Assembly: GCA_900546065.1 (NCBI GenBank)
Contig: URBK01000004.1
Span: forward strand, 62,001-126,000
Reading direction: 5' to 3'
From: an uncultured Alistipes sp.
GTDB lineage: Bacteria > Bacteroidota > Bacteroidia > Bacteroidales > Rikenellaceae
Length of the DNA: 64,000 nucleotides
In this document: piece after piece, positions 8,826-16,062 of the stretch
How positions within the stretch are numbered: position 1 is the stretch's first letter
Layout of the letters: the number at the start of each line of letters is the position of its first letter
The notes under the pieces: generated by a model
What the model was told of the DNA's origin: nothing
Database searches by the model: none
The model's input: only the letters and a program-made list of their open reading frames with translations
Program-made: the position numbers and the translations under genes

Positions 8826-10472
8826 CTAAAACTTGTATCCGAGGGTCAGGATGGCGTAGTGGCGCGTGTAGTCGGTCGAGTAGACGGGGCTTGCGGTATC
8901 CATCATGCCGGTTGCGGCGTCAAGAGCGTAGTAGAGGTAGTACGACGTATTCTTGGTGTCGAGATACTGGTATGCCAGATCTATCGTGAAGCCTCCGATG
9001 GCGAAGCCCACACCGGCCGAGTAGCATGTTGTCTGATAGGTCAGCGGCGTGTTGTAGTACCACTCCTTGGGGTTGCGCAGCATCGAGCCGGCGAAGCCGT
9101 AGCCTGCGCGCAGCGCAACGTTGGGCAGGGGTTTGACCTCGGCACCCACACGCAGCGTATTCGAGCCCTTGAAGTTCGATGTGAACTCCGAACGGTAGTC
9201 CTGCAGCGAGAGGTCGAATCCCGAGGGCAGGTTCTTGGCGCGGATGCCGTTGTACCAGTCGCGCTCGTAGTCGACCGAGATGACGGCCATCTTGCCGAAG
9301 GTGTACGAGGCGCCGAACATCAGTCGCGTGGGCGACACGAAGTCCCACGTGTAGGGAGACACATCCTCGAGCGAGGGGGTGGTGTCGCCGCGGTCGTTGA
9401 AGTTCGATGCCATGTATGCCTGATACTTGCGGTTGAGGATATAGTATGTCGGCGTATGTATGGCCATGCCCAGACGCAGCCCGTCGGTCGGGCGGACGAT
9501 GACTCCCAGCTTGAGGTTTATGCCCGTACCCGATACCTTGATCGCCTGATTGTAGTCCATCCACTGAGCGGGGTTCTGCAGCGGCGTGCCGTCACTTGCG
9601 ACGGGGGTCTGGCCGTTGTAGAGGTAATCCTCGCCGTAGTATAGCTGGCGGCGCCAGTCTACATCCTGCGCGCCGAGCGTGGCACCCACGTAGACCAGAT
9701 TGTCGATATTCATGCCGAACGAGAGGTCATACTCGCCGATCGAGCCACGGCTCTGCTCGTTCACCGTATGTCCGACGCCGGCGTTGACGCCGAGACGCCC
9801 GGCCGTAGTCCAGTAATCGCCATACTCGTCGGTGCCTACGTCAAGCAGGAAGGCGTTGTATGCCAGAATGCCGCCCCAGAAGTAGGCGTCGCCGTATCCG
9901 TAGTTGAGCGATCCGGTGTCCGAGGGGAACAGACGGCTCTGGCCCATCATGCGCGAGAAGGCGTCGGCTATCGATCGGTAGGGCGACGACGAGGGCGCGC
10001 TCGATGAGGAGTAACCGTAGTTGTAGTTGAAGTCGGCCACACGGTTGTATGCTATGCCGACGCTGAAGCTCACCACGTGAGACGAGGCCCCCTCGTAGAG
10101 GTTCAGCACGGCACCCACGTTACTCATGGCTGCGCGCGTCAGGGAGTTGTCACCCCAGTCGGGGGCGCTGTTTTGCGAGCGCTGGAAGCTCAGCATGGGT
10201 GTTATCGAGATATCGTTGTGGCGGTACATACCCAGACCCGCGGGGTTGATGCCTATCGAGGCGATGTCGCCGCCGAGCGAGGTGAAGGCTCCGGCCATAC
10301 CCATCGAGCGGGCGGTGCCGAACCCGAAGTTCACCTGCGAGAGGGTGTACATGTCGTTCGACATCATGCCGTCGTGGTCCATCATCAGACCTCCGAACTT
10401 GTATTGTGCCGATGCCGTACCGGCCATTAGGAGCATGGCGGCCGCAAGGGCTGTTTTCATTACGCGTTTCAT
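8826..10472 (-). CDS. Outer-membrane beta-barrel protein, OmpP1/FadL/TodX-like
   Basis: 548 residues from the ATG at 10472 (an upstream TTG at 10478 is less likely). A signal peptide (about 1-23, TASAQ) is followed by the phrase GTARSMGMAGAFTSLGGDIASIGINPAGLGMYR, broken across about residues 50-85, which is the hallmark N-terminal plug region of Bacteroidetes OmpP1/FadL-type barrels. Alternating aromatic beta-strands continue to a C-terminal Phe (LTLGYKF), the usual assembly signal. It probably transports hydrophobic compounds, but substrate is unknown. It is separated by 200 bp from the lipoprotein gene upstream on the same strand. Confidence 0.85.
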   Translation of the reverse strand: MKRVMKTALAAAMLLMAGTASAQYKFGGLMMDHDGMMSNDMYTLSQVNFGFGTARSMGMAGAFTSLGGDIASIGINPAGLGMYRHNDISITPMLSFQRSQNSAPDWGDNSLTRAAMSNVGAVLNLYEGASSHVVSFSVGIAYNRVADFNYNYGYSSSSAPSSSPYRSIADAFSRMMGQSRLFPSDTGSLNYGYGDAYFWGGILAYNAFLLDVGTDEYGDYWTTAGRLGVNAGVGHTVNEQSRGSIGEYDLSFGMNIDNLVYVGATLGAQDVDWRRQLYYGEDYLYNGQTPVASDGTPLQNPAQWMDYNQAIKVSGTGINLKLGVIVRPTDGLRLGMAIHTPTYYILNRKYQAYMASNFNDRGDTTPSLEDVSPYTWDFVSPTRLMFGASYTFGKMAVISVDYERDWYNGIRAKNLPSGFDLSLQDYRSEFTSNFKGSNTLRVGAEVKPLPNVALRAGYGFAGSMLRNPKEWYYNTPLTYQTTCYSAGVGFAIGGFTIDLAYQYLDTKNTSYYLYYALDAATGMMDTASPVYSTDYTRHYAILTLGYKF

Positions 10473-10672
10473 TGTCAAACTCTTTTGGGTCGTTATGATC
10501 CGTTAGGTTAAAAATCCCTTTACGGCCTCGTAGCCGCAAAGTGTATGCCGCATATCCCGATATTGGGACGAACCGTCGGGACGCCGCCCGGCAGGATATC
10601 GTGTAGGTTGATCTCTGCTTTTCGAAGGCGTATCCCTCACTTGGCCAGCAGCGATATCCGCCTTTCGTCCCG

Positions 10673-12001
10673 TTAGCGTCCGCGTGAACCGCCGCCGCCA
10701 CGAGAGCCGCCACCGCCGCCGATGCTTCCGCCACCGCCGCGGGTGCCGCCGCCCGAGAAGCCCGATCCGTATGAGCCGCCGCGGTTGGAGTTGAACGACG
10801 AGTTGTTGTTGAACGACGAATTGTTGTTGTTGCGGAACAGCGAATTGTCACGCTCGCGCGAGGTGTTGTTGTTTCGCAGCGACGAGTTGTTGTTGCGGTC
10901 GAATGCGGAGTTCTGACGGTCGCGTATGGTCACCGTGCCGCGCCCGACAGATCCCGAACTGCGTCCCGGGTCGTTGTTGTTGAAGTTGAGCGTCTGGCCG
11001 CCGCGCGAGCCGCGCGAACCGCCGTAGACATTGCCCGACGAGGGTGAACGGTAGGGTGTCGAGTATCCCGACCCGCGGTTTACGAACGATCCGCCCGTAG
11101 AGTTTCCGCGGCCGCCGAGCGTCGAGTTGTTGCGCGAGCCGTAGTAGTTGCCGCCGCGGTAGCGGTAGCCGTCATTCCATGCACCCACATGCGGGCCGCC
11201 CCAATGGCCGCCCCAATGCGGGCCGCCCCAGTGTCCGCCCCAGTGGGGACCCCAGCCCCAGTACGGGCCACCCCAGTGAGGATAGTACCACGGCGAATAT
11301 ATACCGCCCCAGCCCCACCAGAGGTCGTAGCCCCAGCGCCAGCCGTAACAGATGTTCCAGTTCCAGTCCCACCACGAGTAGTGGGGATATCCCCACCACG
11401 AGTAGTACCACGGATCGTAGGTGCTCCAGCCGAAGTACCACGGCGAGTAGAGAGCTGCCGTAGCGTTCGTGGCGCCCCACGTGCCGAACATCGAGGTTAT
11501 GTACTTGGGCTCCACCCACACTTCGTCACCCGAAACCATGACGTTGTAGAATGCCGGGTCGTATGCCGTGGCGAAGGTGTAGGCGCCGCTGTAACGCAGG
11601 TTATAGTAGCTCGAGGGCATGCGGTACGAGAGCGAGGTGAAGCCGCGCAGACGGCGCGCATAGGCGCTCTCGTAGGTGTCGGCCACGAAACTCTCGGGCT
11701 GGTCGTCCTCGAGGACTATGACATGCGGAACTGCCGAGTCCGTCTGACCCGATGTATATTGTTTCTCGGCGGCGTCGGCCTGAGCCTCGGCCAGCATGGC
11801 CTCCCATTCGGCTTTGCGGGCCTCGGCCTCGGCCTGACGGGCTTCGGCTTCAGCCTTCTGCTTGTTTGCGATGGCCACCCTGTCGTGCGTAGCGTAGAGG
11901 TCGTCGAAACCGCTGCCCTTGGAACCGTAGTAGGCAGTGGTACATCCTGTTGCGGCGGCAGCCGCAAGGATCAGTGCCAATAATGCTTTCAAGTTCTTCA
12001 T
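10673..12001 (-). CDS. Lipoprotein with Trp/Tyr/Gly/His-rich and Asn/Ser/Arg/Gly-rich low-complexity domains
   Basis: 442 residues from the ATG at 12001. The lipobox ATGC sits at about residues 17-20, so the mature protein is probably lipid-anchored. A charged heptad-like helix of K/A/E repeats follows (AEAEARQAEAEARKAE). After a folded-looking part (about 90-165) comes an extremely aromatic block of W, Y, G, H and P with repeated GGPHWGGHW units (about 175-270). The tail is poly-N/S/R/G, with NNSSFNNN-like runs and a GGGGS-like end (about 290-442). I do not recognise a characterised family, though similar aromatic and Asn-rich lipoproteins occur across Bacteroidales. A surface or matrix role is inference. 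Confidence 0.8.
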   Translation of the reverse strand: MKNLKALLALILAAAAATGCTTAYYGSKGSGFDDLYATHDRVAIANKQKAEAEARQAEAEARKAEWEAMLAEAQADAAEKQYTSGQTDSAVPHVIVLEDDQPESFVADTYESAYARRLRGFTSLSYRMPSSYYNLRYSGAYTFATAYDPAFYNVMVSGDEVWVEPKYITSMFGTWGATNATAALYSPWYFGWSTYDPWYYSWWGYPHYSWWDWNWNICYGWRWGYDLWWGWGGIYSPWYYPHWGGPYWGWGPHWGGHWGGPHWGGHWGGPHVGAWNDGYRYRGGNYYGSRNNSTLGGRGNSTGGSFVNRGSGYSTPYRSPSSGNVYGGSRGSRGGQTLNFNNNDPGRSSGSVGRGTVTIRDRQNSAFDRNNNSSLRNNNTSRERDNSLFRNNNNSSFNNNSSFNSNRGGSYGSGFSGGGTRGGGGSIGGGGGSRGGGGSRGR

Positions 12002-12394
12002 AGCGCACATAGGTTTATTGTTGTAAAAAACATATTTCCTCCTATACCCAAAACGTATTTTCGGGCATGTTTATTATGTGTGGCGGGCGGAAGGTTGCGT
12101 GCGCCGCCGGCGGGTGCTGATGCCGGGGATGGCGTACGGTCTCACACACCGTCACGTTATAATGCAAAAGTAGTCAATTTTATCGTGCGAAACTCAATAT
12201 CCGAGCCATTTTTGGGATTAAAATCAAAAAAAGTCCTCCCACATGTTCCAACATAAAATAAAAGTTCTTATCTTTGCACACCGTTAAACAGAGAGCCCTG
12301 CTGATTGTCCTTGAGGGAGTCGGGTTGGGGTGAACGGGAAACGCGGAGGCCGAGAGGCCGAAAGGTAAAGGGGCTGAAAGAGTCCGAACATATT
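12002..12394. promoter_or_regulatory. Divergent promoter region between lipoprotein and tRNA-Ser
   Basis: No gene is seen in these 393 bp. On the minus strand TACTTTTG (12172..12165), with a TTG 22 bp upstream (12197..12195), fits a Bacteroidetes promoter for the lipoprotein. On the plus strand TATCTTTG (12269-12276) is a good -7 box about 119 bp before tRNA-Ser. Confidence 0.5.
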
Positions 12395-12481
12395 GGAGAG
12401 ATGCCGGAGTGGTCGATCGGGCCGCACTCGAAATGCGGTGTACGGGTAACTGTACCGGGGGTTCGAATCCCTCTCTCTCCG
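12395..12481 (+). tRNA. tRNA-Ser, anticodon CGA
   Basis: 87 nt class II tRNA. The acceptor stem GGAGAGA (12395-12401) pairs with TCTCTCC (12474-12480), and G12481 is the discriminator. The anticodon stem CCGCA/TGCGG carries the loop CTCGAAA, with anticodon CGA reading UCG serine codons. A long variable arm (GTAC...GTAC) and the T arm GGGTTCGAATCCC are present. CCA is not encoded. Confidence 0.97.
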
Positions 12482-12499
12482 CGAGCCGAAAGCGGCCGC

Positions 12500-12530
12500 A
12501 GCGACAAACTTTTGTCTGTCGCTTTTTTTT
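12500..12530 (+). terminator. Terminator after tRNA-Ser
   Basis: AGCGACA (12500-12506) and TGTCGCT (12517-12523) form a 7-bp stem, followed by a run of T residues to 12530. It sits 19 bp beyond the tRNA 3' end. Confidence 0.85.
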
Positions 12531-12636
12531 GTTTCGAGCAGATCGTCCGAGCAACAGCTCGGCCGCTCCGTGCCGCAACAAAAAGCGGCAATGCCTGCGG
12601 CCGCTTTCTCTAAGGGGTTCTCCCTTAATGGGGGTT

Positions 12637-12677
12637 GCGTGGCCAAATAAGGGTTATTTTTTGATATGTGGCCACGC
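12637..12677. repeat. Inverted repeat between the two tRNA-Ser 3' ends
   Basis: GCGTGGCCA (12637-12645) and TGGCCACGC (12669-12677) are a perfect 9-bp inverted repeat around an AT-rich 23-nt loop. A smaller hairpin, TAAGGG/CCCTTA, lies just before at 12611-12627. The role is unknown. Confidence 0.5.
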
Positions 12678-12690
12678 GAAGGCTTTGCCT

Positions 12691-12711
12691 TTCGAATCCC
12701 ACTCTCTCCGC
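12691..12711 (+). repeat. Second copy of the tRNA-Ser 3' end (att-like direct repeat)
   Basis: The 21 bp at 12691-12711 match 12462-12482, the T-loop and 3' acceptor strand of tRNA-Ser, at 20 of 21 positions. The flanking bases do not form a T stem or the rest of a tRNA. Such a partial 3'-end duplicate is what site-specific integration of an element into a tRNA gene leaves behind. No integrase gene is present in the 229 bp between the copies. Confidence 0.6.
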
Positions 12712-12720
12712 AACACAAGC

Positions 12721-12749
12721 AAAAGCCGAACTTCAGGTTCGGCTTTTTT
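12721..12749. terminator. Bidirectional terminator-like hairpin
   Basis: GCCGAAC (12725-12731) and GTTCGGC (12737-12743) pair around a 5-nt loop, with AAAA before and TTTTTT after. It directly precedes the long inverted repeat and the tandem repeat block. Confidence 0.75.
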
Positions 12750-12797
12750 CGTATATAAGCCCCTCGGGAACTTTGTTTCCGTAGGGGCTTATATACG
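12750..12797. repeat. Perfect 15-bp inverted repeat at the head of the tandem array
   Basis: CGTATATAAGCCCCT (12750-12764) and AGGGGCTTATATACG (12783-12797) enclose 18 nt. The right arm belongs to repeat copy 1. In copies 2 and 3 the corresponding segment is shortened to GGGGCATATAT and lacks a partner arm. Confidence 0.8.
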
Positions 12798-13213
12798 AAA
12801 AAGTGCGTCGGACTAAGACCGACGTGGCTTTTGCGCAGTGTTGCAAGGGCCTCCGCGGCGAGCGGAAAGGGAAAAGGCGGATGAAATCCGGCTAATCCCT
12901 CTCCCTGTTGGAGTTCTTCGGGAACTTTGTTTCCGCAGGGGCATATATGAAAAAGTGCGTCGGACTAAGACCGACGTGGCTTTTGCGCAGTGTTGCAAAG
13001 GCCCCGCGGCGAGCGGACGGGGAAAAGGCGGATGAAATCCGGCTAATCCCTTTCGCCGTTGGAGTTCTTCGGGAACTTTGTTTCCGCAGGGGCATATATA
13101 TGAAAAAGTGCGTCGGACGAAGACCGACGTGGCTTTTGCGCAGTGTTGCAAGGGCCTCCGCGGCGAGCGGACGGGGAAAAGGCGGATGTAATCGGGCCGA
13201 TCCCTCTCCCTGT
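12765..13213. repeat. Three tandem copies of a ~150-bp structured repeat
   Basis: Copies begin at 12765, 12919 and 13070 (periods 154 and 151 bp), each with CGGGAACTTTGTTTCCG; the third ends near 13213. Shared blocks include GTGCGTCGGACTAAGACC, GGCTTTTGCGCAGTGTTGCA and GGCGGATGAAATCCGGC-like sequence. Internal hairpins are visible: CGTCGG/CCGACG with a 7-nt loop, AGTTC/GAACT around TTCGG, and the GGGAAC/GTTTCC pair. Because 151 is not a multiple of 3 the copies change frame, so this is not a coding repeat. It lies downstream of tRNA-Ser and has no recognised mobile gene. Confidence 0.9.
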
Positions 13214-13475
13214 ATAGTGCAAGTCTGGCGAATGCCTGATTTACATCCTTTTCCCGCTCCAAAAAGAATTAAAATCGCTGACAGTCCTATTGAAGTATCT
13301 AATCATTGAAGTGTTGTGTAAGTATATTCGGAAAACGGTTCAGATAAAATTATTTTTAGTGCAGAACCATAAAATCCATTCTATGTTTTGTCGGATAGGT
13401 TATAGTTGTCTAATTTTATGGCTCAAACGGATAGAGTGTACATTGCGGATCGGGTCATTTATATAAAAACAGAAT
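13214..13475. other. AT-rich intergenic stretch before the GNAT gene
   Basis: No gene is seen. Base composition drops to AT-rich relative to the flanks. A 9-bp inverted repeat, CCATAAAAT (13367-13375) and ATTTTATGG (13413-13421), is the only structure noted. No clear TAnnTTTG box was found. Confidence 0.5.
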
Positions 13476-13934
13476 ATGATAAACATATATCCTGTCGTTT
13501 GCAATAAAAAGCAATATATGGATCTCCTGCTCCTTGCCGACGAGCAGGAGTCCATGATTGATCGCTATTTGGAGCGTGGCGATATGTTTGTTCTGGCAGA
13601 TGACAATGAGGTAAAGGCTTCATGCGTTGTGACGGAAGAGGGCGAAGGTATCTGCGAGATAAAAAGCATTGCAGTCTATCCGCAGAGCCAGCGCAAGGGA
13701 TATGGGAAAAAATTGATATTCTTTCTTCTGGGACATTACAAAGCCCGATATCATACGATGCTTGTCGGAACCGGAGACTCGCCTGTAACCATATCCTTCT
13801 ACAGGAGTTGCGGATTTGTATATTCACACCGTATTCCCAACTTCTTTACGGATAATTATGACCATCCGATTTTTGAGGCAGGGAAGCAATTGAAAGACAT
13901 GATCTACCTCAAAATCGACATGAGTGGATTGTAG
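13476..13934 (+). CDS. GNAT-family N-acetyltransferase
   Basis: 152 residues, close to the usual size of a single-domain GNAT. The acetyl-CoA binding motif A is visible as EIKSIAVYPQSQRKGYGKKLI (about 61-81; core Q-R-K-G-Y-G). FYRSCGF (about 109-115) is the typical motif B end. The substrate cannot be told from sequence. Its codon use and AT content differ from the GC-rich neighbours, and it sits beside the tRNA-Ser repeats, which suggests acquisition by transfer. It is monocistronic; a weak hairpin with a short T run follows at 14055-14076. Confidence 0.85.
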   Translation: MINIYPVVCNKKQYMDLLLLADEQESMIDRYLERGDMFVLADDNEVKASCVVTEEGEGICEIKSIAVYPQSQRKGYGKKLIFFLLGHYKARYHTMLVGTGDSPVTISFYRSCGFVYSHRIPNFFTDNYDHPIFEAGKQLKDMIYLKIDMSGL

Positions 13935-14054
13935 GACGAGATTCCGGTTTGTGTAATTAATAATAATATTGCGAGAACGGATATTATACATTCATTTATA
14001 CCTCTCCAATGCAAAGGCAGTTGAGAAATAGAGATATCCCTATCTGCCTATCGA

Positions 14055-14076
14055 CCATCTGAAGATGGGGCTTTTT
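14055..14076 (+). terminator. Weak terminator after the GNAT gene
   Basis: CCATCT (14055-14060) and AGATGG (14063-14068) can pair around only 2 nt, so the real loop would be wider; a GGCTTTTT tract follows. Confidence 0.4.
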
Positions 14077-14210
14077 CGGAGCGGACTGGACAGGCTGTCG
14101 CTTTTTTGTCCCGTGCAGGCAGTCTACGGCAGTCGGCATCCAAACTCGCAAACCCGCAAACCAGAGAAACCGAGAAACTATAATATAGAAAAATCTGATT
14201 TCCTGAAATT

Positions 14211-15089
14211 ATGACAAAGACAAGAACCTTACTGCTGACCTTATGGGCTCTCGTTCTGACCGTCTTGTCGGCCTCGGGCCGCGGCGTGGAGCCCGATTCG
14301 CTTCTCGTATTCCGTCATGGCGGCATGGAGCGCAGCTACAGACTTTATGTTCCCGACAGCCTTGCCGCGGGGCGGCCGCTTGTGATTATGCTGCACGGTT
14401 ACGGCGGCACGGCCTCGCCCGAGGCGTTCGGTATTCTGGCGGCGGCGCGCCGATACGGATTTGCGGCCTGCTTCCCGCAGGGGGCGGCGGATGCCCGCGG
14501 AAAGAGTTGCTGGAACGTAGGCTATCCCTTTCAGGATGGGCTGCAGACCGACGATGTGGATTTCATCTGCAGCCTTGCCGGCTATCTGGTCGGGGAGTAC
14601 GGGTTCGATGCCCGAAACGTATTCTGCACGGGCCACTCCAACGGCGGGGAGATGTGCTATCTGATGGCCTATCGGCGGCCGGACGTATTTGCGGCGGTGG
14701 CCCCCATCGCGGGGCTTACGCTGGAGTGGATGTACCATGATCTGGAGGCCTCGAAGCCCATACCCCTCATGGAGCTGCACGGCACGGAGGACAAGACCTC
14801 GCTGTGGTGCGGCGACCCCCGCAACGAAGGGGGCTGGGGCGCATATATCGCCGTACCGCTTGCGGTGGGCTATTGGGCTGCCGCCGACAGATGTACGTAT
14901 GTGGAGACAGAGGAGCTCCCGACGGGCAAAAGCGGCGTGCGCGTCACGGCCCACAGATACAGGGGCGGCACGGCAGGGTGTGAGGTGTGGCTCTACGAGA
15001 TCCATGGCGGAGGCCACTCATGGTCTGCGGATGTGATGGATACGGGGGCCGAGATATGGCGCTTCTTCAGCATGTATGTTTCCGAATGA
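14211..15089 (+). CDS. Secreted alpha/beta-hydrolase esterase, PHB depolymerase/feruloyl esterase-like (LpqC type)
   Basis: 292 residues with a signal peptide (about 1-23). The oxyanion region MLHGYGG is followed by the nucleophile elbow GHSNGG (Ser143). An acid candidate lies in LHGTEDKT and the catalytic His in GGGHSW near the end, giving a complete Ser-Asp-His triad. Polysaccharide-associated members of this family act as acetyl or feruloyl esterases; others depolymerise polyhydroxybutyrate. For a Bacteroidales an esterase on plant or host polysaccharides is more likely, but that is inference. The SDR gene follows after 17 bp, so the two may form an operon. Confidence 0.85.
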   Translation: MTKTRTLLLTLWALVLTVLSASGRGVEPDSLLVFRHGGMERSYRLYVPDSLAAGRPLVIMLHGYGGTASPEAFGILAAARRYGFAACFPQGAADARGKSCWNVGYPFQDGLQTDDVDFICSLAGYLVGEYGFDARNVFCTGHSNGGEMCYLMAYRRPDVFAAVAPIAGLTLEWMYHDLEASKPIPLMELHGTEDKTSLWCGDPRNEGGWGAYIAVPLAVGYWAAADRCTYVETEELPTGKSGVRVTAHRYRGGTAGCEVWLYEIHGGGHSWSADVMDTGAEIWRFFSMYVSE

Positions 15090-15106
15090 CATTAGGTACA
15101 GGCGAT

Positions 15107-15853
15107 ATGGAAGATAATAACGGGAAAGTGGCGGTGGTGACCGGCGCCGCCGGCGGTATAGGAAGGGTGACGGCCGGCATGTTCGCCGCGGACGGGTATA
15201 CGGTCCTTGCGGTGGATCTGAACGATACGGTTTTCGAGGATGGCAATATACGTTTCCTGCGGGCCGACCTCTGTTCCTACGATGATATCTGCGGCGTGTT
15301 CGAATATGCGAAGCGCAGTTTCGGGGGCGTGCATGTGCTGGTGAACAACGGCGCGATAAGCAAATTCTCGAAGAGCATCTTCGAGATCACGCCCGAGGAG
15401 TTCCGTCGGGTGATAGATACCAACCTCTGCGGCAGCTTCATGTGCTGCAAGCAGTTTGTCGAGGCGAACCGGGGCATGGAGTATGGCCGTATCATCAATA
15501 TCGCCTCGACACGCTGGCATCAGAACGAGGCCGACTGGGAGGCTTACGGTGCATCGAAGGGCGGCCTTGTGTCGCTTACCAACACGCTGTGCGTGTCGCT
15601 GGCCGGCACACGTATCACGGTTAATGCCGTCAGCCCGGGATGGATCGAGTGCTCCGACTACGGCTCCCTCACACGGGAGGACCACATGCAGCATCCGTCG
15701 GGCCGCGTAGGTGTCCCCGAGGATATTGCGAGGATGGTGTTGTTTCTCGCGGCGCGGGAGAATGACTTCATCAACGGCGCCAATATCGTCATCGACGGCG
15801 GCATGACCAAGAGGATGATATATTACTCCTCGGAGGATTCCCGCAAGGAGTAG
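15107..15853 (+). CDS. SDR-family NAD(P)-dependent oxidoreductase
   Basis: 248 residues from the ATG at 15107, chosen because it places the Rossmann motif TGAAGGIG at about residues 13-20 as in classical short-chain dehydrogenases; the longer in-frame extension overlaps the esterase gene. NNGA (usual NNAG region), the Ser in NIASTR, the YGASK active site and the PGWI segment are present. The acidic residue in AVDLND after strand 2 suggests NAD rather than NADP. The C terminus INGANIVIDGGM matches FabG-like and sugar/steroid dehydrogenases. Substrate is unknown. Confidence 0.88.
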   Translation: MEDNNGKVAVVTGAAGGIGRVTAGMFAADGYTVLAVDLNDTVFEDGNIRFLRADLCSYDDICGVFEYAKRSFGGVHVLVNNGAISKFSKSIFEITPEEFRRVIDTNLCGSFMCCKQFVEANRGMEYGRIINIASTRWHQNEADWEAYGASKGGLVSLTNTLCVSLAGTRITVNAVSPGWIECSDYGSLTREDHMQHPSGRVGVPEDIARMVLFLAARENDFINGANIVIDGGMTKRMIYYSSEDSRKE

Positions 15854-15914
15854 CGGCGCAGCCTTGAGTGCCCGGAGGTGAGGTCTCGGATCCTTAAATG
15901 GCCTTCGCTGCGGC

Positions 15915-15946
15915 GGTTTCGGACGCGAATTTTTGCGCCCGAAACC
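15915..15946. other. Hairpin between SDR and paaK
   Basis: GGTTTCGG (15915-15922) and CCGAAACC (15939-15946), with CGC/GCG inside, form a strong stem-loop without a flanking T run. It may be an mRNA 3' end or a processing structure. A TAACTTCG sequence (16029-16036), one base off the -7 consensus, lies between it and paaK. Confidence 0.4.
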
Positions 15947-16062
15947 CGAAACTTGAATTTTATGCATGTGAAGCCTGCAAAAGGAGGATAAACTTGCGCC
16001 AAAACGTCATTTTTATCGCTTTTTTCCATAACTTCGCATCAATGCTTTAAATTGAGACGATC

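Noticed and set aside
12691..12711. Second complete tRNA-Ser gene
   Set aside because: Only the T-loop and 3' acceptor strand match; no 5' acceptor strand, anticodon arm or D arm is found upstream.
12765..13213. CRISPR array
   Set aside because: Whole ~150-bp units repeat with no unique spacers, and no cas genes are in the window.
12813..13262. 149-codon minus-strand frame across the tandem repeats
   Set aside because: The repeat period changes from 154 to 151 bp, so the translated units change frame between copies; a coding repeat would keep it.
14987..15106. Longer N terminus of the SDR starting inside the esterase gene
   Set aside because: It would place the TGxxxGxG motif about 40 residues too far in; the ATG at 15107 gives the classical position.
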